Source: Leptobrachium leishanense (Eukaryota > Chordata > Amphibia > Anura > Megophryidae). From it: 64,000 nucleotides of DNA. Every line of letters starts with the position of its first letter. Positions within the stretch are counted from its first letter, which is position 1. The stretch lies in NCBI GenBank assembly GCA_009667805.1, contig CM019064.1, forward strand, positions 272,533,662 through 272,597,661, written 5' to 3'. The position numbers and the translations under genes are program-made. This document shows, one piece after another, positions 20,724-39,051 of this stretch. Under the pieces are notes generated by a model. The model was not told the DNA's origin. It ran no database searches and was given only the letters and a program-made list of their open reading frames with translations.

Positions 20724-20996
20724 CAACCTTTTAAGGAGTTGTGTTTCCGCATACCACTTGCGCTGCTTGTTGTTTCCTCTCGAAATCCATCTGTATTGAT
20801 CTCTTGAATAATCATTCTCATGAAGACTATCAACAGGCACAAAGATGTAGATTTCTCCTCCTTTAGGGGTGACTGGTGGTCCATGCATGATCAGCTCTTC
20901 TGAAATACTTCCACTAACTACCTTTTCAATTAGGTCAACAACCTGTTGATTGGTAAGATCATCTTTCGTGTCCCTTAGAAATGGTTTGTTGGCCAT
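20724..20996 (-). CDS. candidate exon 1 of the MULE-type transposase gene
   Basis: A 91-codon open frame from ATG 20996 (MANKPFLRDTKDDL...) to a TTG/GTATTA donor at 20724. It includes IYIFVPVDSLHENDY and DQYRWISRG, which I do not recognise as a named domain, though it has the character of a compact folded N-terminal region. Splicing to the acceptor at 15088 is phase 0 on both sides and keeps the frame open into exon 2. The frame is also open upstream to about 21026, but only through a GTG. The 5.6-kb intron would contain MITEs and a LINE fragment. The link between the exons is inferred. Confidence 0.55.
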
Positions 20997-21090
20997 TATG
21001 TTATTTAGTGGAATGGTCACAAACACACAATTTGCTTAGATTGTGGGCAGACACTAACGTCTTGAAGGATCACTGGAAGCTTTAGGTAGC

Positions 21091-22391
21091 TTTGCATAAA
21101 ATGGTCAAATATGGTCCTTGACATATGTAAGCATGATATAACACCCATAATCCCCATGTAAAAAAATAATTATACCCATATTCTTTGCAGAAAATGGTCA
21201 AATATGGTCCTTGGCATATGTAAGCATGATATAACACCCATAATCCCCATGTAAAAAAATAATTATACCCATATTCTTTGCATAAAATGGTCAAATATGG
21301 TCCTTGGCATATGTAAGCATGATATAACACCCATAATCCCCATGTAAAAAAATAATTAAACCCATATTCTTTGCATAAAATGGTCAAATATGGTCCTTGG
21401 CATATGTAAGCATGATATAACACCCATAATCCCCATGTAAAAAAATAATTATACCCATATTCTTTGCATAAAATGGTCAAATATGGTCCTTGGCATATGT
21501 AAGCATGATATAACACCCATAATCCCCATGTAAAAAAATAATTATACCCATATTCTTTGCATAAAATGGTCAAATATGGTCCTTGGCATATGTAAGCATG
21601 ATATAACACCCATAATCCCCATGTAAAAAAATAATTATACCCATATTCTTTGCATAAAATGGTCAAATATGGTCCTTGGCATATGTAAGCATGATATAAC
21701 ACCCATAATCCCCATGTAAAAAAATAATTATACCCATATTCTTTGCATAAAATGGTCAAATATGGTCCTTGGCATATGTAAGCATGATATAACACCCATA
21801 ATCCCCATGTAAAAAAATAATTAAACCATATTCTTTGCATAAAATGGTCAAATATGGTCCTTGGCATATGTAAGCATGATATAACACCCATAATCCCCAT
21901 GTAAAAAAATAATTATACCCATATTCTTTGCATAAAATGGTCAAATATGGTCCTTGGCATATGTAAGCATGATATAACACCCATAATCCCCATGTAAAAA
22001 AATAATTATACCCATATTCTTTGCATAAAATGGTCAAATATGGTCCTTGGCATATGTAAGCATGATATAACACCCATAATCCCCATGTAAAAAAATAATT
22101 ATACCCATATTCTTTGCATAAAATGGTCAAATATGGTCCTTGACATATGTAAGCATGATATAACACCCATAATCCCCATGTAAAAAAATAATTAAACCCA
22201 TATTCTTTGCATAAAATGGTCAAATATGGTCCTTGGCATATGTAAGCATGATATAACACCCATAATCCCCATGTAAAAAATAATTATACCCATATTCTTT
22301 GCAGAAAATGGTCAAATATGGTCCTTGGCATATGTAAGCATGATCTAACATCCATAATCCCCATGTAAAAAAATAATTATACCCATATTCT
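21091..22391. repeat. 93-bp satellite, about 14 copies
   Basis: Head-to-tail near-identical units (TTTGCATAAAATGGTCAAAT, then GGTCCTTGGCATATGTAAGC, then ATGATATAACACCCATAATC, and a poly-A/TAATTATACCC end). Variants include CAGAAA for CATAAA and AAACCC for ATACCC. Because 93 is a multiple of 3, the minus strand stays open and spells a 31-residue hydrophobic repeat. I treat that as a by-product. Confidence 0.95.
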
Positions 22392-22771
22392 ACTCATTCT
22401 TCTATTTTTTCCATATAATTTGCCAGGTTTCCATTATTAAACTGTCTATATATCAGCAAGTGAGCAGTTTGTAACTTGCAGCTACTATTTGCAACTTTGT
22501 ATGAAGCCCTGTAGAAAAGAACCCATAGAGTTAGCACAGAGTGTTTGCCATAGGCGTTTTACATTTATACTGACATCTAGTGGTAGTACTGAGCATGGCA
22601 GCCAATCATCCCATCATCCCATCATCCCAATATGCAGTTTAGTCCGTCCCGTTAAGTTTACACCAGGGTTGGAATAGGCCCCCCCCCCGGGGACCAGAGT
22701 TTGTGATCTCTGTTCTAGCTGGCATTTCCTTTTAAATGGAAGATGCCCGGTGAGGGGACCTGCATACTCAC

Positions 22772-22960
22772 CACTCAACTGCTCCGGCGTTTTCAACGGT
22801 CACTTCCAGTGTAAATAAAAAGACACCCTGAAAACGCCTGCACCGCCACTGTCAAGCCAGCCAATCACACGCGGAGTCTATCAACAGCAGCCTATCGCAA
22901 CACAATAGCGTAGCCTCCAGTTGCCTGGAGCGACACTTCCGTATTCCGAGCCTCACTGTG
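22772..22960 (-). other. ofd1: candidate non-coding ofd1 exon 1
   Basis: On the minus strand GAGTG is followed by GTGAGTATG, a strong donor at 22771. This would end a 5'-untranslated exon, consistent with the start codon lying in the next exon. The 5' boundary is a guess. Confidence 0.35.
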
Positions 22961-23100
22961 GAACAGATGAGAGAAAAAAATTTGAAATCTATACACTAGA
23001 GACATTCGCTGTATCGTAACATCCGGGTATTGCAAGACTGCAACCGAGGAAGTTGGTCTCCGAAGAAATGACAGCATCTATATAAATATATGCTGACAAA
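22786..23100. promoter_or_regulatory. probable bidirectional ofd1/trappc2 promoter
   Basis: CpG-richer sequence than its surroundings, between divergent first-exon candidates. It contains a CCAAT box (GCCAATCAC near 22859) and an ETS-type ACTTCCG near 22926. A shared promoter is known for mammalian OFD1/TRAPPC2. Its exact limits are inferred. Confidence 0.5.
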
Positions 23101-23234
23101 AGAAATACTGTAGAGGTATTAGTTTGCATTCATATTTCATCGGGTTATTCATTTGCATACAAGGACAAAGTTTTTGTTATTAGGATTTTGATTTCTTCGT
23201 GTTTGGATCCCGTTATTTACAGTGACTATCTCAG
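23100..23234 (+). other. trappc2: candidate non-coding trappc2 exon 1
   Basis: CTATCTCAG followed by GTGAGT (donor at 23235) on the plus strand, in the right place for the 5'-untranslated first exon of trappc2. The transcription start is unknown. Confidence 0.45.
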
Positions 23235-24238
23235 GTGAGTAGAACAAGAGGGTGGTTGCTCTGATGTGATGCTGATGTCAACTGCTGGCGTAGGAAATCT
23301 CGGGTGTAAATGAAAGACAGATTACTTGTGTAAATCAGGAAAGTGTCTACAAATGCAGTATGATAAAAAAATAAAATACATTAATTCTTGTAATTTGCTC
23401 ATGTAGAGCTGCCATGTATCTGGGTGGGATGCAAAGTGTCTGGCTTTTAATTAACACTTTGTTTATTGATGGAGGACACAAGGCAAATATAAAGTATACG
23501 GGACAGAATTAAACAATATATGGAGAGAACAGCAAATCTAATGTGTAGGTTACAACCAGCCAGCTATTATCACATCATCTGCCCAGGGTCACTCAGCTGT
23601 GATTGTTATAAATTGCAAGTCAACTGAAGATTTCGAGTACTGTCCTTAGAAAACATATCATTCAGCTACTTTTTAACTCCTGTTTAAATGCGATTTGAAG
23701 ACCATATTACGATGTCAATTCTCCTGTATGTCGAATTCTCATATTTGTGAATAGACTAATTTCCTTGAAATTGCACCCAATTCGGAAGCAATTTTGGAGA
23801 TTCGTGAATAACCTTCTATGTGTCCCAATAAATATGGCCGATCCAGCCCCACTTTTTCTCCAAATTCACTGCATAGTAAGTAGTCTGCCTTCTGCACAGG
23901 TTAGGGCTAGATGGGGGATAATGTCCAAGTACCTGCCAGTGTTGGAAAAGTCTGTAATCCTCTCAAAGCAGGATTTAGGAATCTCTTAAGATTTTGTAAT
24001 GAAAAAAAAATGGCCCCGTTTCGGTCCTACAAGTCCTTTTTTATCTCAATGACCCAAATATGTGTATTGTAACAGTCACCAAAATCACTTAAACCTGCAC
24101 TTAGTTAATATTTTGTGTGAGTTGGTTGTATGCCAGCAGCTGTACCCATCCAGCTCACACGCTGATTGACAGTGTGAGCTGAGCAAGAGATATATATATA
24201 TATATATATATTCATACATACATATACACACAATGTTT

Positions 24239-24410
24239 ATTATTGCAGAAGCCATTTGCACATCACAGCAATTCAAAGAACTGCATCACCGCGCTCTTGT
24301 GCTACATTCCCCATATGCCACAAAGAACTCTGGGTAAGACATGCAAATGACATTTCACTTTTTTGCATTCTTTTTACACACTGAACCCTTCAATCAATCA
24401 ATGCCATGCC
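24239..24410 (+). repeat. about 180-bp direct repeat, left copy
   Basis: TATTATTGCAGAAGCCATTT through CAATGCCATGCC, preceded by a (TA)n tract. Repeated in the same orientation at 25748-25938. A Tc1 element lies between them. Confidence 0.8.
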
Positions 24411-24417
24411 ATACATA

Positions 24418-25721
24418 TACAGAAGTGAGCACACCCCTCAGTTTTGTAAATATTTTATTATATCTTTTCATGTGACAACACTGAAGAAATTACACTTAGC
24501 TACAATGTAAAGTAAAGTAGTGAGTGTACAGTTTGTATAACAGTGTAAATTTGCTGTCCCCTCAAAATAACAACACACAGCCATTAATGTCTAAACCGCT
24601 GGCAACAAAAGTACACCCCTAAGTGAAAATGTCTAAATTGGGCCCAAAGTGTCAATATTCTGTATGGCCACCATTATTGTCTAGCACTCTTAACCCTCTT
24701 GGGCATGGAGTTCACCAGAGCTTCACAGGTTGCCACTGGAGTCCTCTTCCACTCCTCCATGACGACATCACAGAGCTGATGGATGTTGAGACCTTGTGCT
24801 CCTCCACCTTTCATTTGAGGATGCCCTACAGATGCTCAATAGATTTTAGGTCTGGAGACATGCTTGGCCAGTTCAACCAAATAAGTTTATCTTGGTCTCA
24901 ACAGACCACAGGACATGGTTCCAGTAATCCATGTCCTTAGTCTGCTGGTCTTCAGCAAACTGTTTGAGGGCTTTCTTGTGCATCATCTTTAGAAGAGGCT
25001 TCCTTCTGGGACTACAGCCATGCAGACCAATTTAATGCAGTGTGCGGCGTATGGTCTGAGCACTGACAGGCAGACACCCACCCCTTCAATCTCTGCAGCA
25101 ATGGTGGCAGCACTCATATGTCCATTTCCCAAAGACAACCTCTGGATATGACACTGAATATGTGCACTCAACGTCTTTGGTCGACCATGGCGAGACCTGT
25201 TCTGAATGGAACCTGTCCTGTTAAGCCGCTGTATGGTCTTGGCCACCGTGCTGCAGCTCAGTTTCTGGGTCTTGGCAATTTTCTTCTAGCCTAGATCATC
25301 TTTATGTAGAGCACCAATTCTTTTTTTCAGATCCTCAGAGTTCTTTGCCATGAGGTGCCATGTTGATCTTCCAGTGACTAGTATGAGAGCGTGATAACAC
25401 CAAATTTAACACACCTGCTCCCCATTCACACCTGAGACCTTGCAACATAACAAGTCACATGACACCGGGGAGGGAAAATGGCTAATTGGGCCAAATTGGG
25501 ACATTTTCACTTAGGGGTGTAGTCACTTTTGTTGCCAGTGGTTTAGACATTAATGGCTGTGTGTGGAGTTATTTTGAGGGGACAGCAAATTGACACTGTT
25601 CTACAAGCTGTACATTCATTACTTTACATTGTAGCAAAGTGTAATTTCTTCAGTGTTGTCACATGAAAAGATATAATGAAACGTTTACAAAAATGTGAGG
25701 GGTGTACTCCCTTGTGTGATA
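24418..25721 (-). mobile_element. Tc1/mariner element, internally deleted
   Basis: The ends are long inverted repeats of about 200 bp (GAGCACACCCCTCA left, TGAGGGGTGTACTC right). Both contain TCATGTGACAACACTGAAG-type sequence in opposite orientation. The minus strand carries a helix-turn-helix piece (QRLNRTGSIQNRSRHGRPKT near 25180-25240) and, in another frame near 24830-24880, the C-terminal WPSMSPDLKSIEHLW-like piece. The catalytic middle is missing, so it is dead. Confidence 0.85.
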
Positions 25722-25747
25722 CTTTGTGTGTGGAAAAATATATATAT

Positions 25748-25938
25748 ATTATTGCAGAGGTCATTTACATATCACAGCAATTCAAAGAACTGCATCTCAG
25801 AGCTCATATTCTACATTCCCCATATGCCACACAGAACTCTGGGTAAGACGTGCAAATGACGTCTGCAACTTCCTTCTTTTTTTTTTTTTTGCATCCTGGG
25901 TCTGCTTTCACACAAAACCCTTCAATCAATGCCATGCA
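25748..25938 (+). repeat. about 180-bp direct repeat, right copy
   Basis: Second copy of the sequence at 24239-24410, also preceded by a short (TA)n tract. Confidence 0.8.
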
Positions 25939-25950
25939 ATACTAGATGTC

Positions 25951-26384
25951 TAAGGCTAGGGTCAGACTAACGCATTTTTCACGTTGTCCGTGAAAAAGTG
26001 CGTTCGAACGAATGGACGTATTTTTTCACGGAATACGCGATAGCGGTCATACGATGCGCAGTTCCATCCGTGATTTTGTACGGATCATCAATAAAACACT
26101 TTTTGCGTCTGGACGTTATGTTGGCCGGACATTAGCAGCGTCTGACGTCTCCTAATCACGCACACACGCCGCTAGCGGACGCAGCGCACTCTGTACGTCA
26201 GTACTAGTGGTTTCACGTTCTCGAAAAAATGCGTTTGTTTTTCCCGCTTGCGTTGCGCGGCCGCACTTTTGTGCGACCGTACTTCGTATATTGGCCGTCA
26301 TTGCCCGGCATCTGCTGCTAGCACGGCCGTGATTAAGTGCGGCTGCACGCGCGTTCGCAATGCCTCAGTCTGACCCTAGCCTTA
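25951..26384. mobile_element. MITE family GGGTCAGAC, copy 1
   Basis: Inverted ends TAAGGCTAGGGTCAGACTAA and GTCTGACCCTAGCCTTA. The interior is CG-rich with many CGT/ACG words, about 430 bp, non-coding. Other copies: 33370-33798, 43222-43652, 44664-45115, 49117-49523. A degenerate copy is at about 27600-27990. Confidence 0.85.
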
Positions 26385-26636
26385 TTCAGCAGAGATCAGG
26401 TATATGCAACTCCTGGACAGTTTTTTTATTCATTATTATTATATATATAATATATATATATTTTTACCCCTGTTAGTTGGTTAGGAAACAAACTTCCTCA
26501 TGTCTTTTGTGTGTAAAAGACATGCTGTGTCGATTTTAGGATACATGTTGAGCACTAGAATATTCCTTTTAACATGTTACTATTTTTGTCCTGGCACATT
26601 ACACACTCATCACATAATGCACACATTCTCTCTCAG

Positions 26637-33318
<6,682 letters not shown>

Positions 33319-33369
33319 AGAAAAAAAAACGTTGCCAGTGGAGCAGAAATGTTGCAGCAAGGTGCCTGT

Positions 33370-33798
33370 TAAGGCTGGGGTCAGACGAGCGCAGTGCGAA
33401 CGCGCGTGCAGGCGCACTTAATCACGGCCGCACTAGCAGCAAGTGCCGGGCAATGACGGCCAATATACGAAGTACGGTCGCACAAAAGTCCGGCTGCGCA
33501 ACGCAAGTGGCAAACAAACGCATTTTGTCGAGAACGTAAAACCTCTATTACGGTTGTACAGAGTGCGCTGCGTCCGCTAGCGGCGTGTGTGCGTGAATTG
33601 GAGATGTCAGACACTGCTAATGTCCGGCTAACATAACGTCCAGATGCACAGTGTTTTATTGATGATCCGTACAAAATCACGGATGCAAATGCGCATCGTA
33701 TGACCGCTATCGCGTACTCCGTGAAAAAATACGTCCATTCGGTCGAACGCACTTTTTCACAGACAACGCGAAAATGCGTTAGTCTGACCCTAGCCTTA
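33370..33798. mobile_element. MITE family GGGTCAGAC, copy 2
   Basis: Ends TAAGGCTGGGGTCAGACGAG and GTCTGACCCTAGCCTTA. The interior closely matches the reverse complement of copy 1. Confidence 0.85.
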
Positions 33799-35743
33799 GA
33801 TGTTCACGATTTATTTTCTTCACAGAGAGCGCCATCGCCTTTAGAACCGGGTTAAAATAAAAGGCTGAGGTGTTCTGCACAAAAAAACAAAATACATCAT
33901 TCTGAGCAGGTACTCGTGTACCTTGCATTCGAAAGTAAGAAGCTCCAGCGACTTTCACATATGGAAACAGTAAGGCAAAGAGGAGTCCAGCACAGCGGAA
34001 GAAAATGTGATTTGTTATCCCAGCTAAAAGTAGAAAAAAAAATACAGGTGGTGTTGGCAGAATCAGTACAAATATTTACGGTTGCACTGATACTTTTTTT
34101 TCCCACCAGGTACTCAACAATATGGTTATTTAAAGTCATGTGACCGCTATCCAATAAATAATTTAGAATGTTGCTGAAAGCCTGTTCAGTTTGTTAATAT
34201 TGAATTGTATGGCCAGAAACCCCATTTACCCACCGCACAGCCTGCACACACCCTGACCTCACACACAGACCTTACTCCAGAGATTATATATATAATCTAT
34301 ATCACACCCCACACAGACATCAATTAAAATATATATATATATAATTGATATTATAGAGCAGTCCCCTCTGTCTGTTGGCTGGTCGTATAAGGTGTTCCTC
34401 CAAGTGGGTGCCGGGCTGGGACGCAGCCTCCAGCCATGAGATCACGGCTTGAGGCTGCGTCACAGGCCAGCCCCTGCTCGGCAGACCACGTTACGCGACC
34501 AGCCGGTGCTCGGACAGCCAGAGTTGAATACGTTGAGTATATTGTTTTTATTTCTCTATCAATATAAATCCCGGTTTTAAAGGTTTTCTCCTGTGCTCTG
34601 GTTCCTGTCATTCTGTGTCGTTGTTACAAGGTGGAGTCACGTGCGGAGTGATTGCAGCTATTGAAGCATTTCTAAGGATCCGGTTTTATCCAATGTTGGA
34701 GAGATCCACGGTGTTGCAGTATTACACTGTATGGTTTTATTAATTTATAGGTCTTTGTGTTACATTGGAGCTTTTTAGTGGGAGGTTCTGGGGACCACCT
34801 CTGGGAAACTACAGACCTTTAAGTTAAGCATTTTGTTTTTTCTGTCATCGATTATTAGCATAAAGGAAGACATAACCTTTGCTATCCTACTTGGGGGGGG
34901 GAAAGTGGGATGCCTCCCTATGGAATTTACAACAGTTTAGATCTGTACTATACAGGAATTCACAATTATAGCCCCCTGAATCATATGCCTGTACAGTAGT
35001 GAGAGACCACAGAGCTCTCCCTGTATTCTGCCACATCCCTGGCTGCTGTAATGCTGCAGCAGCGTTTGAGCTTTTTGTTACAGTAAGGGTGATGGCTGCT
35101 AGCTGTAGCTTCTGTAACACAGGGCAACAGTAGGGAGATCACACTGGGAATTTGATGTTCTGAGGGAGAAACTAATCTTGCATGACAACTGTATGCAAAA
35201 TTAGCTTATTTGCCAATTTTCATTGTATTGCAATCCAGAAATTGGGATACATTTTTTGGCAGTGAAAAGGCTACGTATGGTTCCGTTATTTGCTAAAGTT
35301 GCAAACACCAGCAGACCTCGCCATCTTTTCACAGACTAATCCAAAACAGCAGCTGGAGGAGCTTCGGTGAAGCTTTTCTTTTGTGAAATGCTTGTATTTC
35401 TTGCTGGTACTTGCAACTTCAGCAAACACTGAAACCCCCCCCCCCCCCGATGTCTAGCAGAGTACCTCAGAAAAATGTACACAGTCTCATGGAGATGACA
35501 TAAAATTTACACACACACAACTACCTTTTGCCCACGGCTTCGCACACGTGGATTGAGAGGTTATTTTTTTTTGGGTCAAATACAATTTACAGGTTGAGGT
35601 CTTAAAGTAATGTTTATTGCAGATGTTTGGGTGTATTGTTTGCAAAACAAAGTTATTTTCATATACGTCTATGAATTTTGTGTTTTAAATACAGTCAATG
35701 AGACAAAAATAGAAAATATTTGAGTACTTCTTTGTAAACTACA
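33799..35743. other. intergenic, no gene seen
   Basis: Lies between the 3' end of trappc2 and the next MITE. Short (TA)n tracts near 34287 and 34330, and a C-run near 35437. A moderately GC-rich block at 34340-34640 may be a solo LTR or other repeat, but I cannot define its ends. Confidence 0.4.
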
Positions 35744-36017
35744 TAAGGCCAGGTGCACACGAGCGCACTCAGAGTGGAAGGAATGTCCGTGAGTGGAGGT
35801 TCCTTCCACTCGACACCTGCCTGCCCCCCTCCGCGCTGCAAGGCACGATCCTCCTATGGAGGATCGCACTTTTCAGCCCTGTCGACACCCAACCTAGGGC
35901 AGCGACAGAGAGGCCTTCTACGCAGATGCTTGCAGCGCATGCACAAGCGTGTGACCAGCCCCATCGCAGCATCACATGGCTGCGACGGGGACTGGCAAGT
36001 GCGTGCACACAGCCTTA
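35744..36017. mobile_element. MITE family GGTGCACAC, copy 1
   Basis: Ends TAAGGCCAGGTGCACACGAG and GTGCACACAGCCTTA. The interior has GAGTGGAAGGAA/TTCCTTCCACTC and GATCCTCCTATGGAGGATCG inverted words. Related copies: 38397-38706, about 48555-48690, 63880-64000. Confidence 0.75.
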
Positions 36018-36049
36018 GTGGTTCTTCTTTCAGGTGCTCAGGTCAGTAA

Positions 36050-36369
36050 AGTTAGGTGAGCTCACTCTGGAACAGGCAACATAAAACTGCCCATGTGAGA
36101 AGCAGACTTCTCTCGGGTCAATCCCACTACCTTCAAAGCCTGTCCCAGAGTTTTGTTAGTCATCGCAAAACAAACATTTAGGGTGAACTGAAACGGATAT
36201 TTTGAAGGTATTTGCGGTATGAACACTGACTCCCACAGCCAGAACCGGTTAGCACCGTAGCATCCATCACATTTCTGTGGAGTGCTTTAATGTGCAATCT
36301 GGTGCCATTACAGAGCTTAGGTGGGTTGAGGTACTGCAATAATATCACAGTTCTCCCATGCAGAAGCAT
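36050..36369 (-). pseudogene. Helitron helicase fragment
   Basis: On the minus strand, LLQYLNPPKLCNGTRLHIKA matches the conserved Helitron Rep-helicase region before motif VI. NVMDATVLTGSGCG follows. In a shifted frame come PFQFTLNVCFAMTNKTLGQ and SHMGSFMLPVP, relics of the helicase C-terminal motifs. It is short, frameshifted and isolated. Confidence 0.7.
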
Positions 36370-38387
36370 TGACGTCTGTGTGCAATCCCTGGCTGAGAGA
36401 AGGAAGCAGACATGCTGGAGCAGTGAGGGAGTGTGCGAGCCCTGGCTGAGAGGAGCTGCAGAGATTCCATTCTGTAGGAATTAACAGCATCCCGCTAATC
36501 TGAAGGAACCAGTGTATCAGTTTTTTTTTTCTTTTCAAGGAGAATCTAAACATTTTTCACACCTGTAACATCTTCAGTTTTTGAGGTCTAGTATCCTGTT
36601 TAAAATATGGTAAAAACAGGCTTTATGTTTCAGAAGATTGAACATACCAATTTTTACACCAAAACATCTTTGTTTTGAGATTTATCAATATCTCAAATCT
36701 AATTTATCAGTATACACACACCTTAACTGGATTTTTTTTTGGGGGGGGGGGGGAAAGTGGTGAAACAGGTTTAGGTTTCTTTCATCTAGAGTGTAAATAC
36801 CAATATTTCATGTCTGTAACATCTTTGGTTTTTGAAAGAAGTATTAAAACCCCCCCTCCCCCACTGGGTTTTTCAGGAAAATGGTAAAATACATTTTTTT
36901 TTCCCAGGACAAAGCTAAATACCAATTTTCACGTCTGTAACATCCTCAGGTTTTTGAGATATAGGTATCCAGTTTAAAATATTTCAACCCCTTTTTAGAA
37001 CAGAATTCCCAAATATCCTTCCTTAGTGGTGCTTACATCATAGAAACAATGTACCTTCAAAATTTCATGTTTCCAGGTTAAACGGTTAGAGCTGGGCGTT
37101 GAGCCAGTCGGGGGGGGGGGGGGGGGAGTTGCTGTGTTTGGTACAATTTTCATACGCAAAGATATGCTATTTTGAGTCTGAGTGCACCCTACTGGTGGTG
37201 TTCTAGGAATAGAAGAATTTGAACTGCATGTAAAAATGCACCCCCCTCCCAAACTGAAAACCAAAATTTCACATTCTCTCCCCCCCTCCACCCCACCAAT
37301 TGAGCAAATTTAGAAGAAAAAAAAAGTGATTTTTCCCCCAAAATATTTGCCACGCACACAAAACGAAAGCGTCTCTGGATTAAAAAATAACTCAACACCA
37401 GTGTCATTTTAGCAGAGTTCATTTTAGGAGTTGTAAATTCACACACAAGTTCATTAACATCTTAATAGAGATCCAAATCTTTAGATACATTGTAAATACA
37501 AACTGATTTTAAGCAATTAAAGCATTTCACTTTCAGCTATTGTGCGTTAAAGTAACCTCATACACACACACCACAGGATGCATGGTCTCCGAGTCTCTGT
37601 AGCTGGTTTACCTGGAAGAGAGCAGAGAGACCGCCTGGAGGTGCCTTTCCTGTAGGTTAGCACTGATGCCATTATGTGGTATTGCTCATGAAGGGATGTA
37701 GTCACTTGAGTGACAGGACATGAGATGAGAAGGGCTAAGGTAGCAGATCTGTAGTTACCCGTGACAGGTGTGCATGACAAGGTCACTTTAAAGGGATAAT
37801 CTGAAAAACTATAGGATTCTGCCCACAATGCCCTCTCACCAGTGCACACGGGGCTTCCAAAACCACTGGCGGGCCAGCAGCACATGGCCCCCTAAAATTG
37901 CTAAAGAAAACGGATTTTCTAGAAAAAGAAACTTTTAAATGAATGTACCTGTAAAACAAAAACCTGCTACATGATTCTTTTTGTTGCTTAATACATAATG
38001 TAAACACGTGGAATGTTAGTTTATATCATTTCTTCCACAATTTAAAAAAAAATCTCCCAAAGTAGTGCTATACGAATGTTCAAGTTTTTTTTTTTTAATT
38101 TTACTACATTCGGTTAACATCTCCAACACATTCTGTCCTAATAAGGACAATTTCCACACACTGTATGGAAAAGCTACCTCGGGTTATGCAAGGGATAAAA
38201 ATATTCATCTGTATGTATAGATTTACACTTATATAAAAGAGTAGAGCGCACACAGTGGACTTCAAGTGACACCTCAACCCTCTAATGAGGTGGGACTTTC
38301 AGTGGGCCGATTCATGTGGTCACGTGATATGGTTGGGCTTGCAGAAAGCCAGGAGCCGTCTAGCCTCACTGCATTGGAAAGACATTT
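36370..38387. other. intergenic, no gene seen
   Basis: Contains several G or C homopolymer runs (36741, 36850, 37110, 37240) and recurring TTTCACGTCTGTAACATC-like phrases at about 36550, 36810 and 36930, perhaps decayed tandem copies. A stretch near 37785 (TTAAAGGGATAATCTG) resembles a MITE end. No exons recognised. Confidence 0.4.
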
Positions 38388-38776
38388 TAACCCCTTTAGG
38401 CCGGGTGCACACTAGCCATTTTTTTTCTGCACACTAGCGCGCGTTAAAACGCACTTACCGGCATCTGTGGCAGCGTTGTGATGCTGCGGACGGGGCTGGT
38501 CACATGCTTGTGCGCGCCTAGAGATCCTCACCGTTGATGTGCTAGGATGCATGTCAACAGGGCTGCAAAGCGCGATCCTCCATAAGAGGATCGCGCTTTG
38601 CAGCGCTGAGTGGGGGGCAGGCGGGCATCGAGTGGATGCCGGAAGTGCGTTTTAACATGCGCTAGTGCGCAAAAAAAAAACGCCTAGTGTGCCCCACGGC
38701 CTTAAGGATCAACAACGTAACATTTACGTCACAAATGCATTGACTTTAAAGACCCCTTGTCCTTAAGGGGGTTAAA
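38388..38776. mobile_element. MITE with a second MITE (38397-38706) nested inside
   Basis: Outer ends are TTTTAACCCCTTTAGG and CCTTAAGGGGGTTAAAA. The inner element of the GGTGCACAC family (GGCCGGGTGCACACTAGCC to TAGTGTGCCCCACGGCC) splits it. Confidence 0.65.
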
Positions 38777-39051
38777 AAGATGTTCAATGGTAAAATGGAA
38801 GGAGGGGGTTGCAGAGGGGGTTCTTTAATCAAGTGTCAATTTCCCATCTGTAACAGGTTTGGACGCACAGTCTTTATTTTCAGATCCAGTTTCACTATGC
38901 ACGGTTCCCATCAAAAATTAAGCTTAGCACCACAGGAGGAATGCTAGACTGACATGGGTAGGAGGGGATGCAATGGCATTGTAGGGGGTGAGCAGGTGTA
39001 CATTCTCCCCATCTCTGGATTAGAGACTAGTATAGACGTAATAGATCATTA

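Larger units (their letters stand above)
2253..22771 (-). other. ofd1: probable ofd1 intron 1
   Basis: The interval between the ofd1 ATG exon and a candidate first-exon donor at 22771-22770. It holds a hAT element split by an endogenous retrovirus, a MULE-type transposase gene, MITEs, a CR1-like LINE fragment and a 93-bp satellite. The retrovirus is antisense to ofd1. Bases 2253-2504 show no feature. The intron call depends on the exon 1 inference, which is only moderately supported. Confidence 0.5.

Noticed and set aside
20997..21026. Earlier start for the candidate transposase exon
   Set aside because: It depends on a GTG codon; the first ATG is at 20996.
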